DNA of 64,000 nt from Microbacterium sp. CSI-V (GCF_001984105.1 NZ_MTQM01000003.1:1-64000); one strand, 5' to 3'; counted from the first letter of the stretch, positions 50,206 through 58,936 are shown. The notes: generated from the letters alone by a model not told the origin. Made by a program: numbers and translations.

Positions 50206-51622
50206 TGATCGGCCTTTCCTTGGGGAGCTCGTACAGCAACCGGCGCTCTCGTAGGGCGAGCGCTGAGGCGAAGGTGATCGGCCCGAGCCGGCCGATGAAC
50301 ATCAGCAGGATGAGCAGCACCTGCCCGATCGGGGGGATGTCGGCGGTGATCCCGGCTGAGAGTCCGACGGTGCCGAACGCGGAGGTGACTTCGAACAGCA
50401 CCTTGTCCAGCGGGTGGTCGGTGACCAGCAGCATCAGGCCGGTGCTCCCGGCGACAAGGGCGACGGCGAGCAGTGCGACGGTGATCGCCTGTCGGTGCAC
50501 GGCGCGGGAGAGCCGTTTGCCGAACACGTTCACCACCCCGTCGCCGCGCAGCTCGGCGATGATGATGAACAGCAGCACCCCGAACGTGGTGATCTTGATC
50601 CCGCCCGCGGTGCCGGCAGGGCCACCGCCGATGAACATCAGCGCGTCCATCCCGAACCAGGTCGCCTCGTGCAGCTGGGTGATGTCGACGCTGTTGAACC
50701 CCGCGGTGCGGGTCTGGACGGACTGGAAGAACCCGGCCAGCAGCTTGGCCGGCCACTCCAGCGGGCCCAGCGTTCGCGGGTTCGCCCACTCCAGTGCGGT
50801 GACGTAGACGGCGCCCAGGACGAGCAGCAGGATCGTCCCCCAGAGCACGAGGCGGGTGTGCATCGACCACAGCCGCGGCTCACGCAGGTGACGGCGCAGC
50901 TGCACCAGCACCGGGAACCCGAGGCCGCCGAGGATGATCGCCGCCGACATCGTCAGGCAGATCACCGGATCCGCGACGTAGCGCATCATGCTGTCGCTGT
51001 ACAACGCGAACCCGGCGTTGTTGAACGACGACACCGAGTGGAACACCCCCAGCCAGACGGCCTCGCCGAACCCGTATCCGTAGGCGATCGCGAACTGCGC
51101 CGTGAGGATGATCGCCGCCGCGGCCTCGATCGTCAGTGAGATCAGCACGACGCCGCGAACGAGCGATCCGACACCTTCCAGGCCGAGACTCTTCACCTCC
51201 GCCGCCGCGACCAGGCGGGAGCGGAGCGAGAACCGGCGCAGCACGGCCAGGCCCACCACCGATGCAAAGGTCATCACCCCGAACCCGCCGACCTGGATCA
51301 GCGCCAGGATGACGGCCTGCCCGAATCCGGTCCAGTAGGTCGGCGTGTCGACCACGACCAAGCCCGTCACGCACAATGCGGAGGTGGCGGTGAACAGCGC
51401 CTCGAGGAAGCTCGCCCCGCCCGGTCCGGTCTTCGCGACAGGCAGCATCAGTAGTCCGGCGCCGACGATGCCGGCGCCGAAGAAGCCCAGGAAGATGACT
51501 TGCACCGGACGCAGCCGGCGGGTCGAAGTAGACCCGTCGCGCGTCGCACGAGCGAACAGCACCCGCCAATAGTAGTGATCGATGAAGCACCCGAGCCACG
51601 ACACCGTGGGCGAGTCGCTCAC
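50198..51622 (-). CDS. KtrB/TrkH-type K+ uptake subunit, 474 aa
   Basis: GTG at 51622. Four pore repeats with TSALCVTGLVVVDT (about 90), FHSVSSFNNAGFALYS (about 215), SVQTRTAGFNSVDITQL (about 315) and SAFGTVGLSAGITADIPP (about 430). The loop GGGPAGTAGGIKITTFGVLL is typical. It forms the membrane part of a Ktr system with the gene downstream. An N-terminal extension of about 45 residues carries arginines (RRLRPVQV). A tetR gene starts 24 bp away on the other strand. Confidence 0.91.
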   Translation of the reverse strand: MSDSPTVSWLGCFIDHYYWRVLFARATRDGSTSTRRLRPVQVIFLGFFGAGIVGAGLLMLPVAKTGPGGASFLEALFTATSALCVTGLVVVDTPTYWTGFGQAVILALIQVGGFGVMTFASVVGLAVLRRFSLRSRLVAAAEVKSLGLEGVGSLVRGVVLISLTIEAAAAIILTAQFAIAYGYGFGEAVWLGVFHSVSSFNNAGFALYSDSMMRYVADPVICLTMSAAIILGGLGFPVLVQLRRHLREPRLWSMHTRLVLWGTILLLVLGAVYVTALEWANPRTLGPLEWPAKLLAGFFQSVQTRTAGFNSVDITQLHEATWFGMDALMFIGGGPAGTAGGIKITTFGVLLFIIIAELRGDGVVNVFGKRLSRAVHRQAITVALLAVALVAGSTGLMLLVTDHPLDKVLFEVTSAFGTVGLSAGITADIPPIGQVLLILLMFIGRLGPITFASALALRERRLLYELPKERPIIG

Positions 51623-51629
51623 CGCGATT

Positions 51630-51642
51630 GTTAGTTGCTAAC
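51630..51642. promoter_or_regulatory. Palindrome between ktrB and the second tetR
   Basis: GTTAGTTGCTAAC: GTTAG and CTAAC around TTG. It occupies most of the 23-bp gap between the two divergent genes, so a bound TetR protein would affect both. The overlap of gene ends with control region is unusually tight. Confidence 0.6.
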
Positions 51643-51645
51643 ATA

Positions 51646-52221
51646 ATGGGCGTGACGGAGCAGCCGACGAAGCGGAACCGGACGCGGCAGCGCATCCTCG
51701 AGACAGCGTTCGAGCTGTTCGAGACGCACGGCTACGACCGGACGACGACGGCGCAGATCGCCGCAACGGCGGGGGTGAGCGAGATGACCCTGTTCCGTCA
51801 CTTCGCGTCGAAGGATCGCCTGCTCCTGGACGACCCCTACGATCCGCTCATCGCGGAGGCCGTCGCCGCGCAGCCGCCAGCAATGCCCGCCCTTGCGCGG
51901 GTGACGGCCGGGGTGCGCGTCGCGTGGCGCACCGTGCCCGGGCCCGCGGAAGAAGCGGTGCGCCGGCGGATGCGGATCGCCGCCCGCACCCCCGGGCTGA
52001 CCGGCGCCATCCGCGCCAACACCCGCGCCACCGAGAACGCGATCGCCCAGGCCCTCACCGACACCGGCGCCGACCCGACCGTCGCGCAGATCGCCGCAGC
52101 GGCCACGCTGGCCGCGCTGATGGAGTCGCTGACCGCCTGGGCCGTCACGGACGACCCGGGCCCGCTCGACGACGCGATACGGCTCGCCCTCGACGTCCTC
52201 GATCGCACGGTGACACGATGA
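51646..52221 (+). CDS. TetR-family repressor, 191 aa
   Basis: ATG at 51646 (or GTG at 51652). The HTH part is RQRILETAFELFETHGYDRT, TTTAQIAATAGVSEMTLFRH and FASKDRL. The C-terminal regulatory half is helical. It overlaps the ABC ATPase gene by four bases, so it heads the operon 51646-53704. The palindrome just upstream is its likely operator. Confidence 0.87.
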   Translation: MGVTEQPTKRNRTRQRILETAFELFETHGYDRTTTAQIAATAGVSEMTLFRHFASKDRLLLDDPYDPLIAEAVAAQPPAMPALARVTAGVRVAWRTVPGPAEEAVRRRMRIAARTPGLTGAIRANTRATENAIAQALTDTGADPTVAQIAAAATLAALMESLTAWAVTDDPGPLDDAIRLALDVLDRTVTR

Positions 52222-52946
52222 GCGCCGGACTCAGCGCCTCCGCCGTGACCCGTACGTTCCGAGGCGGCGCCGGCATCCATGACGTCCACATCGAGGTGCG
52301 GCCGGGCACGATCCACGCGCTCGTCGGGCTCAACGGCGCCGGCAAGACCACCCTCATGAAGGTGCTGCTCGGAATGCTCCGGCCCACGGCAGGGCGCGTC
52401 CTGCTGGGCGGGACCGACCTCCGAAAGCTGCCGGCTGCCGCATGGTCGGGCGTCGGCCACGTCATCGAGCACCCGCTTGCCTACGGCGACCTCACCGCAC
52501 GGGAGAACCTGCTGCTATCCGCGCGGCTGCACGGCCTGACCGCTGGGGTCGCCGCCGGAGCCGTCGACACCGCCATCGGAGCGTTCGGCCTGGAACCCTA
52601 CGCCGAGGTGAGGGTACGGCAGCTCTCCGCCGGCAACCGGCAGCGGGTCGGACTCGCCGCCGCCATGCAGCACCACCCGCGCGTCGTCGTGCTCGACGAG
52701 CCCACCAGCACCCTCGACCCCGCCGGGGTGCTGCTGCTCCGCGACGCACTGCGCACCCGCCGCGCCGCCGGTGCCGCTGTACTCGTGTCCAGCCATCACC
52801 TGGACGAGGTCGCCCGGATCGCCGACCGCATCACCGTGCTCAACGCCGGCCGCGTCATCGGCACGCTCGACCCAACGGGCGCCGACCTCGAGCAGGCGTT
52901 CTTCGCGTCGGTTCTCGCCGACGACCAGGAACGGGGGCAGGCATGA
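52218..52946 (+). CDS. ABC exporter ATPase subunit, 242 aa
   Basis: ATG at 52218. Walker A ALVGLNGAGKTTLMKVLLG (about 35), signature LSAGNRQRVGLAAAM (about 138), Walker B VVVLDEPTSTLDPAG, switch SSHHLDEV. No extra C-terminal domain, the short class. It overlaps the permease gene by four bases. Confidence 0.92.
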   Translation: MSAGLSASAVTRTFRGGAGIHDVHIEVRPGTIHALVGLNGAGKTTLMKVLLGMLRPTAGRVLLGGTDLRKLPAAAWSGVGHVIEHPLAYGDLTARENLLLSARLHGLTAGVAAGAVDTAIGAFGLEPYAEVRVRQLSAGNRQRVGLAAAMQHHPRVVVLDEPTSTLDPAGVLLLRDALRTRRAAGAAVLVSSHHLDEVARIADRITVLNAGRVIGTLDPTGADLEQAFFASVLADDQERGQA

Positions 52947-53704
52947 GCATCTTCCGCTCTGCATTGGTGACCGAGACACGCAAGGCCGTCACGTCCCGCG
53001 TCCTGCGGTGGACCACGGGGCTTCTCCTGGTCAGCGTGACTGCGCTGGTCGCCGGCATCCTCGCCGCGATGAAGCTCGGCGACCCCCAACTGACGGCGAA
53101 GCTCGGCCCGATCGCGGACCTCGACGGGTGGTCCGCGCTGCTCGCGATCGCCGCGCAGATCACCGCCGCCGGCGTCATGCCCGCGCTCGGCATCGGGCTC
53201 AGCTGGATGATCGGCCGCGAGTTCGCGGACGGCACGATCACCGGACTGTTCGCCCTCCCCGTGCCGCGATGGGCGATCGCCCTGGCCAAGCTGCTCATCT
53301 ACCTCGCCTGGACGATCGCAGTCTCGCTCGCACTGTGTGCCACGCTCCTGACGCTCGGATTGCTGCTCGGTCACGGGGCGCCCGACCCCACCGAGTGGCA
53401 AGCCCTCGCCCGCCAGATCCCGGTGACCATCTTCGTCGGCCTCGCCGCCACACCCGCCGCCTGGGCCACCACCCTCGGCCGCGGATTGCTCCCTGGGATC
53501 GCGACCGCGATCGGCCTCCTCGTCATCGCACAGGTCATGGCCTTCATCGGCGTCGGAGCATGGTTCCCCATCGTCACCCCCGCACTCTGGGCCATCAACC
53601 CCGACAGCGTCACAGCCGGACAACTCGCCCTGATCCCCAGCGTCCCCTTCCTATTCGGAGCACTGACGCTCGTCGCCTGGCACCGCCTCCAACTCGACAA
53701 GTAG
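52943..53704 (+). CDS. ABC-2 type permease subunit, 253 aa
   Basis: Six hydrophobic segments: TTGLLLVSVTALVAGILAAM, a pair near 65-90, LLIYLAWTIAVSLALCATLL near 115, then IGLLVIAQVMAFIGVGAWF and a final pair. It has the shape of ABC-2 permeases of antimicrobial-peptide or drug exporters. Substrate unknown. Confidence 0.87.
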   Translation: MSIFRSALVTETRKAVTSRVLRWTTGLLLVSVTALVAGILAAMKLGDPQLTAKLGPIADLDGWSALLAIAAQITAAGVMPALGIGLSWMIGREFADGTITGLFALPVPRWAIALAKLLIYLAWTIAVSLALCATLLTLGLLLGHGAPDPTEWQALARQIPVTIFVGLAATPAAWATTLGRGLLPGIATAIGLLVIAQVMAFIGVGAWFPIVTPALWAINPDSVTAGQLALIPSVPFLFGALTLVAWHRLQLDK

Positions 53705-53796
53705 CCACCGGTCGCTGCGAGCATGAGCAACGTCCGCCGTCGTGCTTGATCATCGGGCCGAGCATCTTCGGCACCATCGCCAAGGTGGAGCAAGGT

Positions 53797-53841
53797 CTAG
53801 GAGAATCTAGGGAAACGCTAGACATCCCTAGATTTCGCTAT
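53797..53841. repeat. Helically phased CTAG array with a 10-bp inverted repeat
   Basis: CTAG recurs at 53797, 53807, 53818 and 53828, then CTAT at 53838, spaced 10-11 bp (one helical turn). AATCTAGGGA (53804-53813) and TCCCTAGATT (53825-53834) are exact inverted repeats. It lies in the 279-bp gap between the ABC operon and tniQ. Downstream, ACTGTGC (53938-53944) and GCACAGT (53957-53963) form a further hairpin. Confidence 0.6.
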
Positions 53842-53983
53842 ATTCGCCAGCCTTCGTGGCAATCGGGATGATCGGCGTGGGCGGATCCTCCGTCGTGACT
53901 ATGTCCTCGAGAGCAACCGACCGGGATCGCACTCAAGACTGTGCAGCGCCCCGGTGCACAGTCGACACCGGCAGGCGAAGCGC

Positions 53984-55051
53984 CTATTCCTGAAGCGCGA
54001 GATCGGGAAGCGGCCGTCGTCGCACCAGGACATCGTTCCTTGGTGCCGCCACCCCGGGCTCGAACGGCGGGACTTGGATGCGAACTGAGCTGAGGTGTCG
54101 CAGCAAGCAGCTGCGGTGGCGCTGCGATGCGGCGATCAGCGCCTTCTCCAGAGTCGCGGGCCGCTTGTTGTGCGCGTTCTGACGCATCCCGAAAGCGGTC
54201 TCGACGGCGGCCTTGCCGCGGGAGACGATCTTCTCGGCCACGTGGTGCAGCCGTGGCGTGGTGGAGCCTCGCATGATCGTGATGACCGCGGCCTCGAGCG
54301 CCCAGACCTGCTCTGCGAGGCTGAACCGCGGGCTGAGTAGGTAGCTCGCGAAAGACAGATCGGTCAGGACGGTCGTCAGGTTCACGACCTCCGGATACGC
54401 GACGAGAAAGACGGTCTCGGAGCTGAGCTCATCGACGCCGAGCGCAGCCACGCGTTCGGCGACGCGCGGGCTGATCTGGTCGTCCACCGCCCAGTACCGG
54501 ATCAACGTTGCCGCCAGCTGCAACTCGCCGGTCGCGAGTCCTATCCCGCGCTTCCAGAGCGTTCCCGACAGGCAGCGTTCTGCGCGGGCGTACTCGGGGA
54601 ATGGCGCGAGGTCGAAATCCGCTCCGTCGGTGTGCCATCGGCGGTGCCTGTTGCAGACGGCTCCGCCGCGACTGCACACGGTCGTGTGTGAACCGTCCGA
54701 GCACCGTTGGCACGCGGTGCGCGGACGCTGCGTGTACCCGCACTGTCTGCAGCGCGTGGGTTGCCATTGGTAGTGCTGACAGCGCACGTACATCGCGTTT
54801 CGGCGGGCGTCGGCGTCGAAGTGGCCCGGGGCGAGCCCGCCGAGCCGTTCCGCCCACCCCGCCGCGCGCTCGAGGTTGGGGCGCGACGGAGAGAGCCCTG
54901 CGACGGCCGTGACGTGGAGTCGCAGATCGCGCGGCGTGAGCATGTTCGCCGTGGCGAGCCTGGCGAGGTACCCGCTCACCGTTTCCGCAGGCAGTGGACG
55001 CACCCCGATCGGAAGGGGACGCACGTCTTCCACTCGCTGCGGAGACCTCAT
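53984..55051 (-). CDS. tniQ: TniQ/TnsD-like target selector, 355 aa
   Basis: The N-terminus has the TniQ hallmark PLPIGVRPLPAETVSGYLARLA (about 13-34). Zinc-binding cysteines follow in CRQCGYTQRPRTACQRC and in CSRGGAVCNRHRRWH (about 104-140). The length is closer to TniQ than to the longer TnsD. It would recruit TnsC to the target. The ATG at 55051 overlaps the tnsC stop. Confidence 0.9.
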   Translation of the reverse strand: MRSPQRVEDVRPLPIGVRPLPAETVSGYLARLATANMLTPRDLRLHVTAVAGLSPSRPNLERAAGWAERLGGLAPGHFDADARRNAMYVRCQHYQWQPTRCRQCGYTQRPRTACQRCSDGSHTTVCSRGGAVCNRHRRWHTDGADFDLAPFPEYARAERCLSGTLWKRGIGLATGELQLAATLIRYWAVDDQISPRVAERVAALGVDELSSETVFLVAYPEVVNLTTVLTDLSFASYLLSPRFSLAEQVWALEAAVITIMRGSTTPRLHHVAEKIVSRGKAAVETAFGMRQNAHNKRPATLEKALIAASQRHRSCLLRHLSSVRIQVPPFEPGVAAPRNDVLVRRRPLPDLALQE

Positions 55052-56034
55052 GTTGCGGCGGGCACCGGAGTGGAGTCGGCTGGGACGGTGCCGAACAGCG
55101 TGTCGAGGTCGAGCCGCTCGGTGCCGTTGTCGATCGCGTCCATCGCGAGCATGTGCAGCATCCCGGTGAGATCGCCGATCACGCCTCCGGTTGCGGCATG
55201 CAGCTGACTGGCGTGGCGCAGCACCGCGCCCTCTTGCTGGCCGATGAGCCCGAGAGAGCTCTCCACGGCGACGAGCAGATCGGCCCAGTTCGCCTTGGCT
55301 TTGCCGGAGTTCTCGAACTTCTGCAGGTGCATGATTTGGAACCGGCTGCTGATCTGCCGACCGCGGGTGCCGTCAAGGAGCCCGCTGGCCTCGACATCCA
55401 CACCCGCGTACACGAACGTACCGGGGCACTTCTCCGACAGCTGTTTGAGGGTGTCAGAGGCTTCTCCCATCTGCTTGTACTTCTGGTTGATGTTGTGGAT
55501 CTCGTCGACGATGATCAGCTCGGTTCCGCACGCGGCGATCACGCTCGCGACCGTGTTCATCAGCTCGCCGGTGTTGTAGTGCGGTCGGATCGGGAGACCG
55601 AGGAAGTGCGCGAACTCGCCCAGCATCAGCTTCGGTGAGCACGACGGCGGAACCGAGACGTAGATGACGGGGATCGAGTTGCCGCCGCCGGCGCGGCCGA
55701 CATCGCGGCGGCGGCGCTCGAACCGGCGGGCGATGTGCGCGACGGTCGTCGTCTTGCCGATGTTGGGTTCGCCGGAGACGATCACGCCGAGCTTGCCGTG
55801 AGACTTGTACTGGTTGAGCATCAGGCGCCGCAGGATCTCGGTCTCGATCGCAGCGAACTGCGCCGTGTGCACCACCGGGCCGCGGATCATGAACTGCTTG
55901 CGGGCTTCACGGTTCATCGCACGATCCGCCGGTGAGAGCGCGTCGAGCTCGGCGCGAGTGATCGGGATGGGCTTGTCGAGGGTCTCGCTGACGAACGCGG
56001 ACCACCCTTCCCGCGTGTTGATCGCCTGGGTCAT
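55048..56034 (-). CDS. tnsC: TnsC/TniB-like AAA+ regulator, 328 aa
   Basis: Walker A SGEPNIGKTTTVAHIA (about 93), Walker B ELIIVDEIHNINQ (near 170) and the arginine-rich end of the AAA+ module. ATG at 56034 sits in an ATGA overlap with the stop of tnsB, which favours it over the GTG at 56049. TnsC couples target selection by TniQ to the TnsAB transposase. Confidence 0.9.
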   Translation of the reverse strand: MTQAINTREGWSAFVSETLDKPIPITRAELDALSPADRAMNREARKQFMIRGPVVHTAQFAAIETEILRRLMLNQYKSHGKLGVIVSGEPNIGKTTTVAHIARRFERRRRDVGRAGGGNSIPVIYVSVPPSCSPKLMLGEFAHFLGLPIRPHYNTGELMNTVASVIAACGTELIIVDEIHNINQKYKQMGEASDTLKQLSEKCPGTFVYAGVDVEASGLLDGTRGRQISSRFQIMHLQKFENSGKAKANWADLLVAVESSLGLIGQQEGAVLRHASQLHAATGGVIGDLTGMLHMLAMDAIDNGTERLDLDTLFGTVPADSTPVPAAT

Positions 56035-58013
56035 GTCAGCCGCTCCCACACCCCGTCATCGTCCGCGAGGAGCGAGAACCCACCGCCGCGCTCCCAGATC
56101 ACCTCGTCGCCGCCGGGCTCGTCCTCGGACTCTTCGCGAGCGACCGTCTTGGAGATGCCCGTCAGGTGCATCGGGTCGCGATCCACCTCCGCCGTGCGAA
56201 CGGAACGGTTGCGCTTGTTGCCGGAGCGCACCCACTGAGCCCGCTTCATCCGGTCTGCCAGCTGCGCGGCATCCGATCTCACGGCGCGATCGTGATCCGC
56301 ATCGACGTCACGGGAGGCTCGCCAGATGTCGCCGCCCATCGGCTGATCCAGCAGATCGGGGGCGCCGCGGAAAGGCACGAAGTCGCCGTCGTGCTCGACC
56401 CAGATGTAGAGCGGGTTGTTGGGATCGTACCGGATCTGGCAGGGCCGTGTCGCTCCTTCGCCTTGGGCTCCGGCGGCGCGGAGCTCTGGAAGGCGCCGGG
56501 ACTTGTAGACGCGACGCGAGAAGTTGATGCCGTAGTCCTGCAGGGTACAGGTCTTCGATGGCAACAGTCCGATGAAGTCGGCGAGCTCGAAGGGCACGTG
56601 GATCTCCGGCGCCACCCGGCGGTACGCACGGAACATCTCGTTGGGCGTGAGGAAGCGGCCGGGGAGCAATGGGTCGGTGAGCCCGTCGTGTGGTCGGTTC
56701 TGCCACTCGATTGCGACCCAGTCCTCGAGGAGCTCTTGCAGCTGGGCCAGGGCGAGCGCCTCGTCGGTCGGTTCATCTCGGCCCCGCCGTTCGACGCTGC
56801 CGCCCGTGAAGCCTTCCAAATACTGCACGAACCGGGTGACCATCGTCTCGAACGTGCGCTCGACGTGCGGCTTGTCGGTCGGCGTCTGCTTGCTCGCGAA
56901 GATCAGAGAGATCCCCAGCCGTGCGCATCCCAGCCGGAAGGCTTGAGAGCGAAAGATCTTGCCGTTGTCGGTCGTGATCGTCTCGGGGAAGATGTACGGC
57001 TGCGCGAGCCGATGCTGATCCAGCCGATCCTGCTCGATCATGAACTTGCCCGCCCAGGTCGCGGCCACCCGCTCACGTTGCTCGCGGGCACCCGGCGGCC
57101 GCCGGTCGTAGGGGGTCAGCGCCCGAGCGAGGACTCCCGCCAGGTCAGCGCTGTTGGTCGCGATCGCGCGAACCATCGCCGCCAGGATCGAGCGGGTGGC
57201 GACATCGTGGATGATCGTGAGTTCGGCACGGTTGAGACGCCCATCCAGCAGCCGGCAAGGAACGTCGATCACCGTGGAGTCGATCTGCACGTGTTCGCCC
57301 GGGCGGAGGGATCCATGCAACCCGAATGCCCGGCCCGGCTTGTTCGCTTCGGTCTCTCGACGCCTCGCCGATGAACTGAGCTTGCGAGCCGTGGGGTGTG
57401 CCGCGATCAGGCGGTACAGCGTCCGGTCGCTCGGCAGGTCGATGCTCTCACCGAGATCCTCCTCGAGCATCCACTTCACGTTGTCGACGGTGCGAGACCG
57501 CGTGCCCGAGGAGCGTTTCACTCCTGCAGCGCCCAATTGACTCAGGGCGGCCGCGATGCGCGCGTCGACCGAAGGCTTGCGTCCGTTCTGTCGGCGCTTG
57601 TCGATGAGCCCGAGGACGCCCTCGGCGCGGTAGCGCTGGTACTTGCGACGCACGGTCTCCGTCGACACCTGGACGAACGGTGCCATGGCATCGCGAACGT
57701 CCTGGAGCAATGGCTTGAGCTCGGCGCCGGCGTCGACCGCGACCTTCACCGCCTCCAGCTGTTCGACCCAGGCATCCAGCACGCGTCGCTCCGCCTCCGG
57801 CAACGCGGCAATCAACTGAATGTCGGGCGGTTCGCTCGAGAGCGGTCGCACATCGTGCCAGACGACGTCGGGGGCGCGCAGCAGTTCCTCGATGACGACC
57901 TCGCGGACGAACTCCTCCTCCAGCGATCGCAACACGGCGTGCCGATAGTCGATCGCGATAACGACGAACTCGTGACCGTCCCAGGTGAGGTGTGTTCCGA
58001 TCCGCGCGCGCAT
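56031..58013 (-). CDS. tnsB: TnsB/TniA-like DDE transposase, 660 aa
   Basis: Catalytic triad Asp245 (VQIDSTVIDV), Asp349 (TTDNGKIF) and Glu385 (PHVERTFETM), with 35 residues between the second Asp and Glu. Upstream are two DNA-binding regions with HTH-like segments (STETVRRKYQRYRAEGVLGL), and the C-terminus is a Mu-type barrel and a charged tail. ATG at 58013 lies 2 bp after the tnsA stop; the frame upstream of it runs through tnsA and is rejected. TnsB binds the 31-bp end repeats and joins 3' ends to the target. Confidence 0.93.
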   Translation of the reverse strand: MRARIGTHLTWDGHEFVVIAIDYRHAVLRSLEEEFVREVVIEELLRAPDVVWHDVRPLSSEPPDIQLIAALPEAERRVLDAWVEQLEAVKVAVDAGAELKPLLQDVRDAMAPFVQVSTETVRRKYQRYRAEGVLGLIDKRRQNGRKPSVDARIAAALSQLGAAGVKRSSGTRSRTVDNVKWMLEEDLGESIDLPSDRTLYRLIAAHPTARKLSSSARRRETEANKPGRAFGLHGSLRPGEHVQIDSTVIDVPCRLLDGRLNRAELTIIHDVATRSILAAMVRAIATNSADLAGVLARALTPYDRRPPGAREQRERVAATWAGKFMIEQDRLDQHRLAQPYIFPETITTDNGKIFRSQAFRLGCARLGISLIFASKQTPTDKPHVERTFETMVTRFVQYLEGFTGGSVERRGRDEPTDEALALAQLQELLEDWVAIEWQNRPHDGLTDPLLPGRFLTPNEMFRAYRRVAPEIHVPFELADFIGLLPSKTCTLQDYGINFSRRVYKSRRLPELRAAGAQGEGATRPCQIRYDPNNPLYIWVEHDGDFVPFRGAPDLLDQPMGGDIWRASRDVDADHDRAVRSDAAQLADRMKRAQWVRSGNKRNRSVRTAEVDRDPMHLTGISKTVAREESEDEPGGDEVIWERGGGFSLLADDDGVWERLT

Positions 58014-58015
58014 CG

Positions 58016-58753
58016 CTATGCCGCCACTGCCGCCGTACTGAGCGAGAGCGGGAGTTCCACGTCTACCCGAAGCCGCCGCCACCAAAGTGCCGAGTAGACG
58101 GCGCCCAATGGTTCCGCGCATAGGTTCGCGAGTAGTTCCTCCCACTCCCCCAGAGTCCTCTGCTCTCCTTCGGATGCACGGATCCTGGCCGTGGCTGACG
58201 CTGAGATCCAACGGTCGAAGCGATATCCAGAGAGGAAGCGGAGGTTGCGATGCTCAGTTACGGAGATGTCGCTCACGACTTGGTAGCCCCATCCGAGCCG
58301 CTCGCAGACCTCAGCAGTCATCCGGAACACCTCGGCGTCGTCATCGCCGATGCGCTCGGCAGGTCGGACGTCGACGAGCGCGGCGCTGCCATCGTGATAG
58401 CGGACGAAGAAGTCGGGTGCGTGCTTGCCGGCGCCTTGCGGCCAGTGGATCCACATCGGCTGTGATGCGAGACCCGCTACTCGACGATCACGATCGAGCC
58501 GCATGAGAGCCGCGCGCTCGTACAGCGACTCGAACCACACATGCGAGGCTGTGGTCGCCGCCCAGTAGAAGCCCTCGTAGCTCCGCTTGTGCTGCCACGA
58601 CGCAGGCACCCGCACGACGTCGACCGACTCGAAGGCGACCCCGGCAGCGTCCATCGCGTCACGGCGATCCCGCTTGCCGTCCAGGACCCACTCGAAATCG
58701 GCTCGGACCGACCCCGCCGTCTGCAACGACCCGCTCACGCTCACTCCTCTCAC
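58016..58753 (-). CDS. tnsA: TnsA-like endonuclease, 245 aa
   Basis: An FESLYERAALMRLDRD segment (about 75), then SQPMWIHW, KHAPDFFVRYHDGSAALVDVRP (about 115) match the TnsA nuclease core (E, D, then the strand that normally has Lys). Here the last motif reads VDVRP, so the usual lysine position holds arginine or is displaced. The C-terminal half should contact TnsC. TnsA cuts 5' ends and gives cut-and-paste transposition. The start is one of several GTG codons (58753, 58744, 58738) behind GAGAGGAG. Confidence 0.82.
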   Translation of the reverse strand: MRGVSVSGSLQTAGSVRADFEWVLDGKRDRRDAMDAAGVAFESVDVVRVPASWQHKRSYEGFYWAATTASHVWFESLYERAALMRLDRDRRVAGLASQPMWIHWPQGAGKHAPDFFVRYHDGSAALVDVRPAERIGDDDAEVFRMTAEVCERLGWGYQVVSDISVTEHRNLRFLSGYRFDRWISASATARIRASEGEQRTLGEWEELLANLCAEPLGAVYSALWWRRLRVDVELPLSLSTAAVAA

Positions 58754-58808
58754 TCGCAGATGTTCAGTTGAGGAAGTGAACCTGACGGCGCCAGAGTACG
58801 ACTCGCCA

Positions 58809-58828
58809 CTCGTCGACCGCTCGACGAG
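58809..58828. promoter_or_regulatory. Palindrome upstream of tnsA
   Basis: CTCGTCGACCGCTCGACGAG: eight-base arms around CCGC, between tnsA and the right-end repeats. It could be an operator controlling tnsABC-tniQ or a small hairpin in the leader. Confidence 0.5.
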
Positions 58829-58851
58829 AAGCCGCGTGTCGCAGGCTCGCC

Positions 58852-58936
58852 CACAGAATCAATGGCACGGACGACAGAATCAACGTCCCAGACACAAGAT
58901 CAATGGCACGGACGACAGAATCACTGTCATCGGACA
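58852..58936 (-). repeat. Transposon right end with two internal repeats
   Basis: Two 31-bp units (58852-58882 and 58893-58923), 41 bp apart start to start, each containing TGGCACGGACGACAGAATCA; they differ at two positions. The outer one overlaps the 33-bp terminal repeat that ends in CATCGGACA at 58936. Left and right ends differ in repeat number, as in Tn7. Confidence 0.9.

Larger units (their letters stand above)
31064..58936. mobile_element. Complete Tn7-like transposon with cation-transport cargo
   Basis: Both ends begin TGTCCGATGACAGTG and share 33 identical bases in inverted orientation (31064-31096 and 58904-58936), flanked by a CGGAC duplication. Five-base duplications and TGT ends are typical of Tn7-like elements. 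The right end encodes TnsA, TnsB, TnsC and TniQ as one - strand operon; no TnsE, Cas or CRISPR component is present. Cargo: DUF6611-like gene, an unknown three-gene operon, kdpFABCDE, nhaA, trkH, two TetR-ABC operons, a broken hydrolase and ktrAB-like genes. The element separates the FtsK/TraB-like gene from the ParB/T4SS genes of the host element. Confidence 0.95.

Noticed and set aside
53872-53995. 41-codon + strand frame downstream of the CTAG array
   Set aside because: No ribosome binding site, no protein-like pattern, and it overlaps the end of tniQ.
31064-58936. CRISPR-associated transposon
   Set aside because: TnsA, TnsB, TnsC and TniQ are present, but no Cas protein, no repeat-spacer array and no crRNA-like segment were seen in the element.
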